From assembly GCA_001781275.1 (NCBI GenBank), contig MFLH01000016.1:6841-21548 (forward strand): DNA of 14,708 bases, written 5' to 3'. The notes under the pieces are model-generated. The model was not told the DNA's origin. It did not search any database and saw only the letters and a program-made list of their open reading frames with translations. Positions 1 through 7,405 of the stretch are shown here, one piece after another. The DNA is from Candidatus Kaiserbacteria bacterium RIFCSPHIGHO2_02_FULL_54_11b (GTDB taxonomy: Bacteria; Patescibacteriota; Minisyncoccia; Phycocordibacterales; UBA2100). The stretch's first letter is position 1. Each line of letters begins with the position of its first letter. A program made the translations under genes and the position numbers.

Positions 1-976
1 TACCTTCCGCGAGCGCGCGGGAATCGTCTGCCGGGACGAAGAACGCCGATTTTTCGTCTACGACCTCACGGATACTGGGCAGGTCAGAAGTAACGATCGG
101 CACGCCCGACGCCATGTAGGTAAAGAGTTTGAGAGGTGAGGTAAATCGCACGGAAATCTCACTTGCCCCGGTGTTGGGAAGGATAAGCACGTCAGCTGCC
201 GCTTGATTGTCGGCAAGCTCGGTATACGGACGAGGGCCCAGGAAACGCACGCGTGGGTGTGAGGCGGAGAGCATCGATACGTCCTCTTTCTTTCCCCCAA
301 TGACCGCAACTATCACATCCTTTGGGAGCATATCTACCGCAGCATACAGTGTGTCCGACCCTTTCCAGCTGTCGAGGCCGCCGATGTACATTGCGAGCTT
401 CGCGTGGGCGGGAAGACCGAGCCGTTTTCGCACTTCCTCTTTTGGTGCGGGGCAGAGGAAGTCCTCCAGCGAGACGCCGTCGGGAGCAACCCACATCTTC
501 GCTCTCGGAATGCCACGCTCGGCGTAGAAATCAGAAAGACCCCGGGTGATTGGTATGAGCGCTCTCGCGCGTCGTGCGACAAACCGTGCGGCGCTGTTCC
601 ATGCGCCGGTATGACTTTCCCAGACGGTAGCACGTACCCCAAGAATCATGAGGAGCGCGAGTACCCATTCGTCGCGGCAATACACAACACCTTTTCCTGC
701 ATGTCGGCGGGCACCGAGTGCAAAGAAAATTGATTCTATGAGAAATCCGATCCGCCCCCACTGCACGATATCTGGCACGCGAACGCGGTGGATTGGAAAC
801 ACGCGGCGGAGATGATAATACGTCTGCACATTCTCTGCTATACCGGTCGCACGATCCGTCACCACCAGTTCTACTTCAGCACCTGCAAGGGCGAGAGCTT
901 CGCAGGTCTTGGCTATCTGAATACCGTGGGCACGCTCCGTTGGGAAACGAATATTGGCGATGTAGATGATCTTCAT
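1..976 (-). CDS. GT4-family glycosyltransferase, C-terminus cut by window edge
   Basis: The sequence translates without a stop for 325 codons from the ATG at 976-974 to the left edge, so the C-terminus lies outside the window. The N-terminus MKIIYIANIRFPTERAHGIQ (residues 1-20) is the usual first strand and glycine-rich donor loop of a GT4 retaining GT-B enzyme. VAPDGVSLEDF (163-173) opens the second Rossmann half. SPLKLFTYMASGVPIVTSDLP (280-300) is the donor-binding segment of the family. Many relatives have a Glu where this protein has Thr287 (LFEYMA against LFTYMA), a possible oddity. The start overlaps the asnB stop as ATGA (976-973), so translation is probably coupled and it is likely the second gene of that unit. 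It should transfer a sugar from an NDP-sugar donor to a glycan acceptor on the cytoplasmic side. Donor and acceptor cannot be told from sequence. Confidence 0.88.
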   Translation of the reverse strand, partial: MKIIYIANIRFPTERAHGIQIAKTCEALALAGAEVELVVTDRATGIAENVQTYYHLRRVFPIHRVRVPDIVQWGRIGFLIESIFFALGARRHAGKGVVYCRDEWVLALLMILGVRATVWESHTGAWNSAARFVARRARALIPITRGLSDFYAERGIPRAKMWVAPDGVSLEDFLCPAPKEEVRKRLGLPAHAKLAMYIGGLDSWKGSDTLYAAVDMLPKDVIVAVIGGKKEDVSMLSASHPRVRFLGPRPYTELADNQAAADVLILPNTGASEISVRFTSPLKLFTYMASGVPIVTSDLPSIREVVDEKSAFFVPADDSRALAEG

Positions 977-2826
977 AGCGAGACATCGTACGTCTTTGCC
1001 CATACGCGCAAGGTAACCAGCATCCACAACGTCGACATGGCATAGCGTCCTTTTGCCACGTGCGCATCGAGCATCGCGAGAGCGCCATCTGAGTGAAGAA
1101 GCTCGTCCGATCCTGCGTGATACCCACGCGAAAAGATTTCTTTGGCAAGCGAATTGACTTCCGGTCGGCGGAGCCATTTGGCTGTCGGAGTGAACCAACC
1201 GCGTTTTTTGGCTGAAAGGATATGCGCTGGCAGACGCTTTCCGAACGCTTTGCGTAATATCCATTTATTCGCCATAAGCCGGACGCGCATCTTTGTCGGG
1301 ATTCGCGATGCGTACGCGACTATGTCGGGATTGAGAAGCGGCACCCGTGCTTCTAGCGCGTGCGCCATCGTCATCGCGTCGGTGCGCGCAAGCGCCTCGT
1401 CGGTAAGCCAACTGCGGCGATCGCTGTCCATAAAAAGCTGGGTGAAATCAACTTCATTCCGTCCGTGCAAATATCGCCCCTCGTACCACGCATACGGCGC
1501 ACGGGTGAGGAACTCGCTCGCCACGACTCCCTTGAGCATGGCATCTTTCTCAAACAGGAAACGCTCGACACGTGCGATACCAAGAGGGGTGTCGAGCTTC
1601 GCGGCGTTCGGCAGCGTGCTCAGCACGCTGCGCAGCGGCTGCGGCAGCGTCTGGTACGCGTCCATCAGCCGCGAAAACCGGTATCGCGGATACCCGCCGA
1701 AGAGTTCGTCGCCGCCATCGCCCAAGAGGGCGACGACGACATGCTCGCGCGCCATCTTCGCGAGCGCGTATTGCGCGACCGACGTCGCGTTCGCAATCGG
1801 CTGGTCGAGCGCTTCGAGAGAAGCATGGAGCGTCGCGAGAAACTCTTTTTCAGTGAGAACAAACTCATGATGCCGGGTGTCATACTGTGCGGCCGTTTGC
1901 TTCGCAAGCGCGGCATCAGCATTGAATTTCTCGGCCTCTTCGCCCGCACCGAGTTCATAGGCGAGCGAAAATGTATCGAGCGCCGCTCCTGCACGCGAAG
2001 CGCTATCGAGCACAATACTCGAATCAAGGCCGCCCGAAAGAAAGAGCCCGATAGGCCGATCGGCGATCAATTCCTGCTTCACGGATGCATCGACCAACTC
2101 TTCAACACGTCGCGCGATGGTCTCGGCTGATCCCTCATGAAGCGGTTGCAGCTCGGGCAGGAAATAGTTGGTAATGACCAGCGTCCCTTCTCGCCACACC
2201 GCGAAGCTCCCCGGCGGCAATTTTGAGACATCTTCAACCAACGAATCCGGCTCCGGCACGTAACGCAAGCGCACATATCGCTCAAGCGAAGTGTGGTTGA
2301 AGCGCCGTGCGATTGAGCTATCCTTGAGTACGCCCTTCAATTCCGACGAAAAGATGAGTCGCTCCGGAGTCGAGTGATAATAGAGCGGTTTAATGCCTGA
2401 ATGATCGCGAGCCAGATACAATACCTTTTCACGCGTGTCCCAAATGCCGAGTCCGAATTGTCCGCGGAGCCGCGCAAACGCCTTTGTGCCCCATTTCTCA
2501 AACGCCGCGAGAATGACCTCCGTATCCCCTTCCGTTTTATATGGATAGGAAAGCTCACGCTTAAGTTCCTTGAAATTGAAGATCTCGCCGTTGAAGGTAA
2601 TGGTGAATCGGCCGGAAGCGCTCGTCATCGGCTGATTCGAGCGCGGATCAAGGTCGATGATGGCGAGCCGGTTGTGGCCGAAGGTCGTATACTCATCCGC
2701 CCACACAGCCGTCCCGTCCGGTCCGCGATGCTTCGTTGCTTCATTCATCTGTGCAACGAGCATCCGGTCGTGCTCTCTGTGCACACCATCCCGTTTTGCG
2801 CGAACCAGCCCGTTGATCGCACACAT
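973..2826 (-). CDS. asnB: Asparagine synthase (glutamine-hydrolysing), AsnB type
   Basis: 617 residues, a normal length for class B asparagine synthetase. It uses glutamine nitrogen to amidate a carboxylate with ATP. The N-terminal Ntn glutaminase half starts with Met-Cys, and Cys2 is the nucleophile exposed after Met removal, which fixes the start codon. KHRGPDG (32-38), GHNRLAIIDL (50-59), FNGEIFNF (78-85) and EGDTE (99-103) hold the expected glutamine-binding Arg, Asn and Asp. ARDHSGIKPLYY (139-150) departs slightly from the usual ARDRFGIKPLYY. The synthetase half has the pyrophosphate loop SGGLDSS (264-270) and GDGGDELFGGY (369-379). It is flanked by sugar genes, so it may amidate a sugar uronate instead of, or besides, free aspartate, as proposed for AsnB-like proteins in O-antigen clusters. 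That role is inference. The stop overlaps the next start as ATGA. Confidence 0.95.
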   Translation of the reverse strand: MCAINGLVRAKRDGVHREHDRMLVAQMNEATKHRGPDGTAVWADEYTTFGHNRLAIIDLDPRSNQPMTSASGRFTITFNGEIFNFKELKRELSYPYKTEGDTEVILAAFEKWGTKAFARLRGQFGLGIWDTREKVLYLARDHSGIKPLYYHSTPERLIFSSELKGVLKDSSIARRFNHTSLERYVRLRYVPEPDSLVEDVSKLPPGSFAVWREGTLVITNYFLPELQPLHEGSAETIARRVEELVDASVKQELIADRPIGLFLSGGLDSSIVLDSASRAGAALDTFSLAYELGAGEEAEKFNADAALAKQTAAQYDTRHHEFVLTEKEFLATLHASLEALDQPIANATSVAQYALAKMAREHVVVALLGDGGDELFGGYPRYRFSRLMDAYQTLPQPLRSVLSTLPNAAKLDTPLGIARVERFLFEKDAMLKGVVASEFLTRAPYAWYEGRYLHGRNEVDFTQLFMDSDRRSWLTDEALARTDAMTMAHALEARVPLLNPDIVAYASRIPTKMRVRLMANKWILRKAFGKRLPAHILSAKKRGWFTPTAKWLRRPEVNSLAKEIFSRGYHAGSDELLHSDGALAMLDAHVAKGRYAMSTLWMLVTLRVWAKTYDVSL

Positions 2827-2842
2827 ATCGGCATCTTACCTC
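2827..2842 (-). promoter_or_regulatory. asnB start region: SD-like GAGG and overlapping -10-like TAAGAT
   Basis: On the minus strand a GAGG (2842-2839) sits 12 nt before the asnB ATG and could serve as a rather distant ribosome site. The bases directly after it, TAAGAT (2838-2833), match TATAAT at four of six positions and lie exactly 6 nt from the ATG. This is the same spacing as the better -10 boxes elsewhere in the window. The -35 candidate is poor (CTACCA, three of six). Either reading is possible: leadered with a weak SD, or leaderless. Confidence 0.3.
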
Positions 2843-2881
2843 ACTTCGGAATAACTGGTAGATGATACCTTCAGCTCAGAG

Positions 2882-3937
2882 TCATGCGCGATACCCCGGC
2901 TCTGTCTCGGCCCACGCAATAAAGCGTTTTAATCCGTCGCGAAGTCCGACGCTATGCGAATAGCCGACATGTGATCGCGCCTTTCTAAGATCGGGACAGC
3001 GCCGTTGCGGCTCGCCGGCGGGATACGTATCCGGATACGATATCGTCTGGAACGATGCACCCGGGACAAGTTCCGTGAATACCTGTGCAAGATCCTTCAT
3101 GGCGATTTCGCTGTCGGGATTTCCGATATTATAGGCTTCACCACGCTTACCGTTCAGCAATACCTGAAGAAAGCCGGTGATCGCGTCACTGATATAGCAG
3201 AACGTACGCGTCTGTCTTCCGTCACCATGGACGGGAATGGGGTTCTTGTTCAGCGCCTGGTAAGCGAACATCGGAATGACACGCCGGTCAGCGTGACCCA
3301 TGCCGGGACCGTACACATTGAAGGGGCGGACGACGACTGTCGGCACTTTGTAGAGCTGATGGTAGATCGTTGTGATGGTCTCGCCAAGCCGTTTTGACTC
3401 GTCATAGCACGCGCGTGGGCCGACACTCGAGACATACCCGTGGTAGGTCTCCGGAGTCGGGACTGCCATAGGGCTCGGATCACCGTATATCTCGCTGGAG
3501 CTGAAAAACAAAAAACCCTCGAGCCCTTTATTCTTGCGTGCGAGCTCCAAGAGATTCTTGACACCGGTTACGGCGCTCTCGATAGTCTCCAGCGGATATT
3601 TCATATAGTAGACCGGTGACGCGATGCCGGCAGCGTGGATAATGTAATGAATGTCTTCGCGCACCGGCAGCGGATGCACGACGTCAGCCCACACGTGCGA
3701 AATATTCGGGTCGTGCTCTCCGGTCTCCTGCGAACCGGTGATGTAGTTGTCGACGGAAATGACCCGCACCTTCTCCTTGAGGACCGACGCGTTCAAATGA
3801 CGGAAGAATGCAAGGAAATAGCGGCCCAGGAAACCAGCACCTCCCGAGATGAGAACCGTTTTACCTGCAAAGCGATGCACATCACGCCCTAGCTTTGTGG
3901 TTATTGCCGCGATGTCTTCCTTGAGTATTGACGACAT
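2882..3937 (-). CDS. NAD-dependent epimerase/dehydratase, UDP-glucuronate decarboxylase-like (extended SDR)
   Basis: 351 residues from the ATG at 3937. The frame stays open upstream to 4057, but those residues cross the inverted repeat and are not SDR-like, so they were left out. SGGAGFLG (31-38) is the NAD loop, VDNYITGS (62-69) binds the adenosine ribose, HAAGIASP (101-108) follows, SSSEIYGDP (146-154) holds the active-site Ser/Glu and Y178-x3-K182 is the catalytic pair. GPRACYDESKRLGET and RPFNVYGPGM resemble UDP-xylose synthase (Uxs/ArnA_DH type) more than RmlB or GalE. UXS converts UDP-glucuronate to UDP-xylose through a 4-keto intermediate. A dTDP-glucose 4,6-dehydratase-like role cannot be excluded. 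There is no SD before the start, and a promoter abuts it. It stands alone between the methyltransferase and asnB. Confidence 0.85.
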   Translation of the reverse strand: MSSILKEDIAAITTKLGRDVHRFAGKTVLISGGAGFLGRYFLAFFRHLNASVLKEKVRVISVDNYITGSQETGEHDPNISHVWADVVHPLPVREDIHYIIHAAGIASPVYYMKYPLETIESAVTGVKNLLELARKNKGLEGFLFFSSSEIYGDPSPMAVPTPETYHGYVSSVGPRACYDESKRLGETITTIYHQLYKVPTVVVRPFNVYGPGMGHADRRVIPMFAYQALNKNPIPVHGDGRQTRTFCYISDAITGFLQVLLNGKRGEAYNIGNPDSEIAMKDLAQVFTELVPGASFQTISYPDTYPAGEPQRRCPDLRKARSHVGYSHSVGLRDGLKRFIAWAETEPGYRA

Positions 3938-3949
3938 ACGAGTGTGCGC

Positions 3950-3977
3950 AGTATACCCCGTGAGATAAATTTTCCAA
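3950..3977 (-). promoter_or_regulatory. Promoter of the UXS-like gene, near-leaderless
   Basis: On the minus strand TTGGAA (3977-3972, four of six to TTGACA), a 16-nt spacer and TATACT (3955-3950, five of six to TATAAT) precede the ATG at 3937 by 12 nt. A start about 7 nt after the -10 box would leave a leader of only some 5-6 nt, which fits the lack of any Shine-Dalgarno sequence. One arm of the 17-bp inverted repeat (3951-3967) covers most of the -10 box and the spacer, so an operator function is plausible. Confidence 0.5.
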
Positions 3978-4054
3978 ACTTTCACAGCTCTTTGGATGTG
4001 TGGGGGCATCTGGGCGGGTCGCGAGATATTGAGTTGATATCTCACGGGGTATAC
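3951..4054. repeat. Perfect 17-bp inverted repeat with nested alternative hairpins
   Basis: The 17 bases GTATACCCCGTGAGATA at 3951-3967 recur as an exact reverse complement at 4038-4054, separated by 70 nt. The match ends sharply at both sides. The distal arm also takes part in two smaller stems: GAGATAT (4023-4029) with ATATCTC (4037-4043), a perfect 7-bp stem with a 7-nt loop, and CGGGGT (4045-4050) with ACCCCG (4056-4061), a 6-bp stem with a 5-nt loop. These structures exclude the long pairing. The element fills most of the 141-nt gap between the methyltransferase and the UXS-like gene. No T-tract follows, so it is not a simple terminator. It could be an operator pair, a small mobile palindromic repeat or a folded leader. 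Confidence 0.75.
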
Positions 4055-4078
4055 CACCCCGAGGTTAAAAAAAGAAAT

Positions 4079-5257
4079 TCAGTTCACCTCACGCGGCGGG
4101 ATGGGAATGAGGTACCGGTACGCACCATCGGTCTTCTTCTTGATATCTTCGAAATATTCGTACGCGAATACCACCAGGATATCCGGCTTGTGTGATTCCA
4201 GGTACGGACGCGTGACGATCGGGATATGGGTGCCCGGGGTAAATTTGTTCTGCTTGAGCGGACTGTCGTCCACGGTAAATTCAACGAGCTCTGGGCCAAT
4301 CTTGCCGTAATTACAAATGGTCGAGACACGCGCCGGCGCGCCGTATCCGGCGACGCGGAGTCCTGCTGCTTTGTATTCTTGCAGCTTATCGCGGAGGGCC
4401 GACATCTGTGTGTCGACAATCACTTTGAATTCTTGCATCTTCGACGATGTGAGAAGCTCTGCCTCTTCCGCAAGCTGACGCGCTACACGTGCACTTGGCT
4501 CTCCAACGCCTTGCCGCTGAATCGTTACCTGCAGTGATCCGCCGTGCGGTTCGATATGCTCGACGTCCGTAATATGCATTCCGTGTAATTCGAACAAATA
4601 CTTCAAAGCGGTGAGCGAGTAATAGAAAATCCGATCCAAATAGAACCGCTCGAACTGAATCTGTTTAATGATGTTGCCAATATATTCAACTTCGATGATG
4701 AAACGACCGTCGTCGGTGAGAAGTAGTTTTACGTCTTCTGTGAATGTGTGAGGGTCTTCAAGGTGAGTGAAGATGCTACTCGCGACGATGACGTCGGATT
4801 TTCCATATTCTGCCACCGTTTTCTTCGCACTTTCCGCATCGAAAAATGCGGTGATCGTGGTGAGGCCAGCGTCATTTGCGATTTTCGAGACATTGATCGA
4901 TGGCTCGATGCCAATTGCTTTCACTCCCATTTCTTTCAGTGGTTTCAGAAGGATGCCGTCATTGCTGCCGATATCGACGACAAACGTTGCCTCGGAAAGC
5001 TTCTTCGCGAGAGATTCGAAATGCCGAACGAGCCCCTGGTTCACCGACGAAAGATAGTAATAATCTTCAAACATCCTCTCGCGCGAGACAATGGTGCCAA
5101 GCTGCACGTTTTTGCAGGTCACGCAGAAAAAAACCTTCATTGGGAAAAAATCTTCAGACGCAAAATCAGCCTCGCGAGGATATTTGTTCGCAAGCGGCTG
5201 CAGTCCCAGGTCGAGAAACATCTCGGCAGTATCGTTCCGACAAATATGACATTGCAT
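4079..5257 (-). CDS. SAM-dependent sugar C-methyltransferase (TylC3/NovU/TcaB9-like)
   Basis: 392 residues, close to the ~410 of NDP-hexose C-methyltransferases. An N-terminal zinc-binding domain is shown by C3-x2-C6 and C45-x2-C48 (Methyltransf_13 type). The SAM site is VVDIGSNDG (93-101) with IGIEPS (115-120). The C-terminal Methyltransf_14-type domain is marked by HGGSLQVTI (238-246), GYGAPARVSTICNY and PGTHIPIV. Family members methylate C3 or C5 of a keto-deoxy sugar nucleotide. Oddity: the expected Y-H-E-H motif of the sugar active site reads Y206-L-D-R209, so the His/Glu pair implicated as base is missing while the rest of the segment (RIFYYSLTALKYLFELHG) aligns well. It may be a variant subfamily or may use another substrate. 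It has its own promoter and apparently a leaderless start. Confidence 0.88.
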   Translation of the reverse strand: MQCHICRNDTAEMFLDLGLQPLANKYPREADFASEDFFPMKVFFCVTCKNVQLGTIVSRERMFEDYYYLSSVNQGLVRHFESLAKKLSEATFVVDIGSNDGILLKPLKEMGVKAIGIEPSINVSKIANDAGLTTITAFFDAESAKKTVAEYGKSDVIVASSIFTHLEDPHTFTEDVKLLLTDDGRFIIEVEYIGNIIKQIQFERFYLDRIFYYSLTALKYLFELHGMHITDVEHIEPHGGSLQVTIQRQGVGEPSARVARQLAEEAELLTSSKMQEFKVIVDTQMSALRDKLQEYKAAGLRVAGYGAPARVSTICNYGKIGPELVEFTVDDSPLKQNKFTPGTHIPIVTRPYLESHKPDILVVFAYEYFEDIKKKTDGAYRYLIPIPPREVN

Positions 5258-5263
5258 GGCGGT

Positions 5264-5292
5264 AGTATATCAGGCAGCCCGTGCGGTAGCAC
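5264..5292 (-). promoter_or_regulatory. Promoter of the C-methyltransferase gene, leaderless
   Basis: TATACT on the minus strand (5269-5264) matches five of six consensus bases and lies exactly 6 nt before the ATG at 5257, so initiation would fall on or next to the start codon. No SD is present. The -35 candidate GTGCTA (5292-5287, 17-nt spacer) is poor and sits inside the palindrome 5278-5295, which suggests an activator-dependent or operator-controlled promoter. Confidence 0.45.
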
Positions 5293-5295
5293 GGG
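5278..5295. repeat. Short perfect palindrome (7-bp stem, 4-nt loop)
   Basis: CCCGTGC, loop GGTA, GCACGGG on the plus strand. It lies in the 62-nt gap between the GT47-like gene and the methyltransferase and overlaps the -35/spacer region of the methyltransferase promoter. No T-run follows on either strand, so it does not look like an intrinsic terminator. An operator, or a stem protecting the 3' end of the upstream operon mRNA, are the better readings. Confidence 0.6.
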
Positions 5296-5319
5296 AGATT
5301 ATCCCAGACATTTCCCGGG

Positions 5320-6414
5320 TTATTTTGTGAGTGCGCCGAATTGCTCAAGCTGACGAACGATGTGGCGCATATGCGCATCCGTGCGGAAATGTGCGACGAA
5401 CGCCGCACGTCCGGCGTGCTGCATCTCTATAAACTTCTCCGGTGAGAGCGAACAGTGAAAATCAGCGATTCGCTCAGGGAGACGTTTGATATCGCGAAAA
5501 TCGACAATGAGAGAGAAGTCTTCGTATCGAATGACATCCCGGAACGGGAGATTGCGTTCAGTATCAAGAATGACCGGGATTCTTCCGAGGGAGAGTACCT
5601 CGTACAATCGCGTCGATTCGTTGGCATCTCCGCGCACATCGAGTCCATAATCACTTGCCAAAACGAGATCCACCAACTCCTGTCGGAGCTGGCGCATATC
5701 AGCGCTTGCCGTCTTCGAGCTCCCTGAAAACGTAGGTCGTTTGATGACGCGAAGTTCCACCTGGTCGGAGTGCTCGAGAATCCTAAGTGCGCGCTGTCGC
5801 CACAGGACGCCTTTGCGCATAGCGCGATAATGCGAGTCCATGACTCCGCGCAGACGTGATGGCAATTCTTTCGCTACCGTGCGGAGAGTCTGCATCGTAG
5901 TGAGCTGCGCCCAACCAGCGAAGCTGACGATCGGCTTCTTCCCTTCACGCTTCGCGCGTATCTGTACCCGCCCGTCCGCGCACCGCTCCAGGAGGTCATC
6001 GGCTGCCGCAGGAACTTGAATACGATTCTTCTCGGGCAAAAAACGATATCCGCCGATACGGAGCACATACGCGTTCTCTATGTTGACGGGAAATTCGACA
6101 TCACCAACACCGTCGATGAGGAGCGGCAGACCTGTATCCCTGGCCTGCTGCACACACGTGCCCAAAAGCGCTTCATCGTGTTCCAAAAGCCAGCTGTGCC
6201 TGTAGGGCGGAAATATCATATCTGCCTCGTGGATCTCTTCTGTAACGGTAAACAAACGTGTGTTCATCGGATAACTATCGAACATCTCCTTTGCGAAGAG
6301 AGATACTTCCGTCGTCGGATTGCCCCAAAAAGGAAAGAGGAGCGGCGAGTAGAGCGCACTCGCGCGCCTCCACGCAGGATCAACGTAGAGGCGCAGCATT
6401 TGAGAATTTCTCAT
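5320..6414 (-). CDS. Exostosin-family (GT47-like) glycosyltransferase
   Basis: 364 residues from the ATG at 6414. The next ATG, at 6399 (MLRLYVDPAWRR), is equally possible. The open frame extends to 6504 but would then overlap gmd by 125 nt, so the longer form is unlikely. The C-terminal half carries the exostosin signature: SDYGLDVRGD (254-263) followed by STRLYEVLSLGRIPVI (267-282) and LPFRDVIRYEDF (289-300), the donor-binding region of GT47-like GT-B enzymes. The N-terminal half is less conserved and contains EADMIFPPYRHSW (63-75), typical of the 'potentially dangerous to name' acceptor side, whose substrate cannot be inferred. There is no signal peptide, so it should act in the cytoplasm. 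It overlaps the gmd 3' end by 35 nt and is the last gene of the operon that begins at 11358. Confidence 0.75.
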   Translation of the reverse strand: MRNSQMLRLYVDPAWRRASALYSPLLFPFWGNPTTEVSLFAKEMFDSYPMNTRLFTVTEEIHEADMIFPPYRHSWLLEHDEALLGTCVQQARDTGLPLLIDGVGDVEFPVNIENAYVLRIGGYRFLPEKNRIQVPAAADDLLERCADGRVQIRAKREGKKPIVSFAGWAQLTTMQTLRTVAKELPSRLRGVMDSHYRAMRKGVLWRQRALRILEHSDQVELRVIKRPTFSGSSKTASADMRQLRQELVDLVLASDYGLDVRGDANESTRLYEVLSLGRIPVILDTERNLPFRDVIRYEDFSLIVDFRDIKRLPERIADFHCSLSPEKFIEMQHAGRAAFVAHFRTDAHMRHIVRQLEQFGALTK

Positions 6415-7405
6415 AGTCGGCTCGCGCCATGAGAGCGGCCAATTCTTCGAATGAGGTTTTCGGCTTCCATCCGAGAAGTCTTTTTGCCTTTGAAGCATCC
6501 CCACACAGAGCGCCTACTTCTTTCGGGCGGTAGAATTTTGGATTTACGCGCAAAATCACTTTACCCTTTTCATCCTTTCCAACTTCTTCATTGCCTTTGC
6601 CAGAAAATGTAATTTTCATGCCGAGCGTCTCAGCAGACGCGACCACGAACTCTCGTACAGTATGTGCCACCCCGGTCGCGATGACAAAGTCCTGCGGCGT
6701 ATCTTGTTGGAGCATGAGCCACATCGCTTCGACGTAATCTCCGGCGAATCCCCAGTCACGCTTTGCATCCAAATTGCCGAGCTCGAAAGACTTCTGAAGT
6801 CCAAGTTTTATCTTGGCGAGCGATATGGTTATCTTCCTCGTCACAAAATGCTCTCCGCGGCGCGGCGACTCATGGTTGAAAAGAAATCCGGAGCAGATGA
6901 AGAGACCGTGCTTTTCGCGGTAGCCCTCCACGAAGTCCTCGTGCGCCTTCAGCTTGGCTTCTCCATACGGGGAAACCGGCTGGAATGGCGAGTCTTCGTT
7001 TTGCGTTGGATTGGTCTTTCCGAACATCTCACTCGTTGAAGCTTGATACACGCGCGTATCCGGTTTTATCTTCTGAATGGCGTTTACCAGCCGACCGACA
7101 CCATAGTAATCAACCTCCGTGGTCTCTTCGGGATTCTTGAACGATATCCCTACATCCGACTGCGCAGCAAGATTGTACACTTCGTGGGGCATGCACTCTT
7201 GTATCGCTCTCTCAAGGGCACTAGTGTCACGCAGGTTACCGTATACAATTTTTACTTGTCTTTTGACTGCATCCGACAACCGTACAAAAGGGTCATTGCT
7301 CGAGCGGCGCACGAGTCCATACACTTTATAGCCTTTATTGAGGAGAAACTCTGCCAAATATGAGCCGTCCTGTCCGGTGATCCCTGTAATGAGCGCCTTT
7401 TTCAT
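6380..7405 (-). CDS. gmd: GDP-mannose 4,6-dehydratase
   Basis: 341 residues, matching Gmd. It converts GDP-D-mannose to GDP-4-keto-6-deoxy-D-mannose, the precursor of GDP-L-fucose, GDP-D-rhamnose, GDP-perosamine and others. The start at 7405 (MKKALITGITGQDGSYLAEF) begins directly with the Rossmann strand and overlaps the upstream GT4 stop as ATGA; the longer open frame to 7450 only adds residues inside that gene. GITGQDGSYL (8-17) is the NADP loop, STSEMFG (123-129) holds the active-site Thr and Glu, Y147-x3-K151 is the catalytic pair, and NHESPRRGEHFVTRKIT (177-193) and NLDAKRDWGFAGDYVEAMW are hallmark Gmd stretches. SPYGEAKLKAH replaces the more usual SPYAVAKLYAH. No Fcl, Rmd or Per partner is in the window, so the final sugar is unknown. 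Confidence 0.95.
   Translation of the reverse strand: MKKALITGITGQDGSYLAEFLLNKGYKVYGLVRRSSNDPFVRLSDAVKRQVKIVYGNLRDTSALERAIQECMPHEVYNLAAQSDVGISFKNPEETTEVDYYGVGRLVNAIQKIKPDTRVYQASTSEMFGKTNPTQNEDSPFQPVSPYGEAKLKAHEDFVEGYREKHGLFICSGFLFNHESPRRGEHFVTRKITISLAKIKLGLQKSFELGNLDAKRDWGFAGDYVEAMWLMLQQDTPQDFVIATGVAHTVREFVVASAETLGMKITFSGKGNEEVGKDEKGKVILRVNPKFYRPKEVGALCGDASKAKRLLGWKPKTSFEELAALMARADYEKFSNAAPLR

Noticed and set aside
1142..2130. Two plus-strand open frames (242 and 256 codons) opposite asnB
   Set aside because: Arg/Ser-rich shadow translations; asnB on the other strand has every expected motif.
3951..4054. CRISPR repeat pair
   Set aside because: Only two copies, and in inverted orientation; no spacer array or cas gene.
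3938..4057. Longer start for the UXS-like gene at 4057
   Set aside because: The extra 40 residues cross the 17-bp inverted repeat and the promoter and do not resemble the SDR N-terminus.
4041..4070. Plus-strand terminator from the CGGGGT/ACCCCG stem
   Set aside because: It is followed by an A-run, not a T-run, and no plus-strand gene precedes it; read on the minus strand the T-run lies before the stem.
5278..5295. Intrinsic terminator
   Set aside because: Perfect stem but no T-tract on either strand.
6415..6504. Longer start for the GT47-like gene at 6504
   Set aside because: A 125-nt overlap with gmd and no family similarity in the extra residues.
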